Origin: Elusimicrobia bacterium RBG_16_66_12
Lineage (GTDB): Bacteria; Elusimicrobiota; Elusimicrobia; UBA1565; UBA9628
NCBI GenBank assembly: GCA_001800005.1
Contig: MGUL01000102.1
Span: 1,377 to 13,962, forward strand
Reading direction: 5' to 3'
DNA: 12,586 nt
A program made the translations under genes and the position numbers. Under the pieces are notes generated by a model. The model was given only the letters and a program-made list of their open reading frames with translations. It was not told the DNA's origin and searched no databases. Each line of letters begins with the position of its first letter. Position 1 is the first letter of the stretch. Positions 11,422-12,586 of this stretch are shown here, in pieces.

Positions 11422-12586
11422 TGGCGAAGATCCAGTCCGTCCGCGCTCAGGAGATCCTTGATTCCCGCGGCTACCCGACCGTCGCCGCGGAGGTGACCCT
11501 GGCCGACGGCTCCGTCGGCGCCGCCGCGGTCCCGAGCGGGGCTTCGACCGGCGAGCACGAGGCGGTGGAGCTGCGCGACGGCGACAAGGCCCGCTACTGG
11601 GGCAAGGGCGTGCTGAAGGCCGCGGCCAACGTCACGGGCGAGATCGCCAAGGCGGTCAAGGGGCTGGACGCCGCCGCTCCCGCGAAGCTCGACAAGAAGA
11701 TGATCGATCTTGATGACACGCCCAACAAGGGCCGCCTCGGCGCCAACGCCATCCTCGCGGTCTCCATGGCCGCCGCGCGCGCGCAGGCCGCGTCCTCCAA
11801 GCTTCCGCTCTACGCATACCTCCGCAAGGCCTACGGCCTGCCCGAGGACCGCTGGCTCCTGCCCACGCCGATGTTCAACGTCGTCAACGGCGGCAAGCAC
11901 GCCGATTCCGGCCTCGACGTCCAGGAATTCATGGTCGTGCCCATCGAACTGCCGAGCTTCCGCGAGGCCCTGCGCGCGGGCGCCGAGATCTATCAGGTCC
12001 TGAAGAAGGCGCTGGCCGCGCTCAAGATGACGGTCGCCGTCGGCGACGAGGGGGGCTTCGCCCCGAAGCTCAAGACCCACGCCGAGGTCCTCGACGTGCT
12101 GGCCAAGGCCATCCTCGACGCCGGATATGCCGGCAAGGTCCGCTTGGCTCTCGACTGCGCGGCCAGCGAGTACTTCAAGGACGGGAAGTACGCTCTCGAG
12201 GGCAAGGCCCTGTCCTCCGCCGAGGTCGGCGAGATCTACGCGGCCTGGGCGGCCAAGCACGGCATCGTCTCCATCGAGGACCCCTTGGCCGAGGACGACT
12301 GGGCGGGCTGGAAGGCTCTCACCGCGAAGCTGGGCGACCGGATGCGCATCATCGGCGACGACCTCTTCGTGACGAACCCCGAGCGCCTGGCGCGCGGCAT
12401 CGAGGAGAAGTCGGCCAACGCGATCCTGATCAAGCTCAACCAGATCGGCACGCTGACGGAGACGGTCCGCGCCGTGACCGACGCCCAGAAAGCGGGCTTC
12501 TCCTCCGTCATCTCCCACCGCTCGGGGGAGACCGAGGACGCCTTCATCGCGGACCTGGCGGTGGCGCTCAACGCCGGCGCGATCAA
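11421..12586 (+). CDS. eno: Enolase (phosphopyruvate hydratase), 3' end outside window
   Basis: The first 388 codons of enolase are present. It converts 2-phosphoglycerate to phosphoenolpyruvate in glycolysis and gluconeogenesis, normally as a cytoplasmic Mg-dependent dimer or octamer. The start MAKIQSVRAQEILDSRGYPT, the loop PSGASTGEHEAVELRDGD and all catalytic residues are visible: Glu210 in GDEGGFAP, metal ligands Glu286 (EDP) and Asp313 (GDD), the base Lys338 in ILIKLNQIGT, and His366-Arg-Ser in ISHRSGETED. The expected length is about 415-435, so roughly 30-45 residues lie beyond the window. AGGGGA (11408-11413) is the ribosome site, seven bases before the ATG, which shares its A with the mutase stop. 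The enzyme looks fully functional. Bacterial enolase can also join the RNA degradosome, but nothing here shows that. Confidence 0.98.
   Translation, partial: MAKIQSVRAQEILDSRGYPTVAAEVTLADGSVGAAAVPSGASTGEHEAVELRDGDKARYWGKGVLKAAANVTGEIAKAVKGLDAAAPAKLDKKMIDLDDTPNKGRLGANAILAVSMAAARAQAASSKLPLYAYLRKAYGLPEDRWLLPTPMFNVVNGGKHADSGLDVQEFMVVPIELPSFREALRAGAEIYQVLKKALAALKMTVAVGDEGGFAPKLKTHAEVLDVLAKAILDAGYAGKVRLALDCAASEYFKDGKYALEGKALSSAEVGEIYAAWAAKHGIVSIEDPLAEDDWAGWKALTAKLGDRMRIIGDDLFVTNPERLARGIEEKSANAILIKLNQIGTLTETVRAVTDAQKAGFSSVISHRSGETEDAFIADLAVALNAGAI

Overview
This is a GC-rich bacterial window. Third codon positions are mostly G or C, and long open frames shadow most genes on the opposite strand. Genes are packed tightly, with ATGA/GTGA/TAATG overlaps, and there is no phage, IS, CRISPR, rRNA or tRNA signal. 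Nothing seen fixes the phylum. Comparing the enolase or phosphohexomutase with databases would do that. TGA, TAA and TAG all serve as normal stop codons here.

Region 1 (1-5627, plus strand) looks like one transcription unit. It starts with the last codons of a PAP2_C/sphingomyelin-synthase-like membrane enzyme, followed by a fatty-acyl-CoA breakdown module: acyl-CoA dehydrogenase, family III CoA-transferase/alpha-methylacyl-CoA racemase, NAD-type SDR 3-hydroxyacyl-CoA dehydrogenase, a second acyl-CoA dehydrogenase and a FadI-like thiolase. The hydratase step is missing from this strand but is supplied by a MaoC (R)-hydratase gene that converges on the thiolase and overlaps its 3' end (5611-6054, minus). 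Together these could run a full beta-oxidation round without a crotonase or FadB, perhaps on a methyl-branched acyl chain. No acyl-CoA ligase is visible.

Region 2 (6080-8316) holds a family 3 aldehyde dehydrogenase gene (minus) and, divergent from it, an endonuclease/exonuclease/phosphatase-fold enzyme resembling neutral sphingomyelinases. The aldehyde dehydrogenase carries one in-frame TAG with 85 well-conserved codons after it. It is a very young pseudogene, a readthrough gene or a base-call error, and is the most checkable anomaly in the window.

Region 3 (8317-9942) encodes two exported proteins of unknown function on the minus strand: a 114-aa probable lipoprotein and a 327-aa secreted protein. 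The larger gene is bracketed by two near-identical 16-base copies of a TAGGCCTA-containing element, each able to form a hairpin. A plausible sigma-70-like promoter at 9853-9882 faces the next operon.

Region 4 (9943-12586, plus strand) is a central carbon pair: an alpha-D-phosphohexomutase and enolase, overlapping by one base. The enolase runs off the window end.

I found no obviously new defence or mobile system. The most interesting items are the amber-interrupted aldehyde dehydrogenase, the R-route beta-oxidation cluster with lipid-headgroup enzymes nearby, and the repeat-flanked secreted gene.
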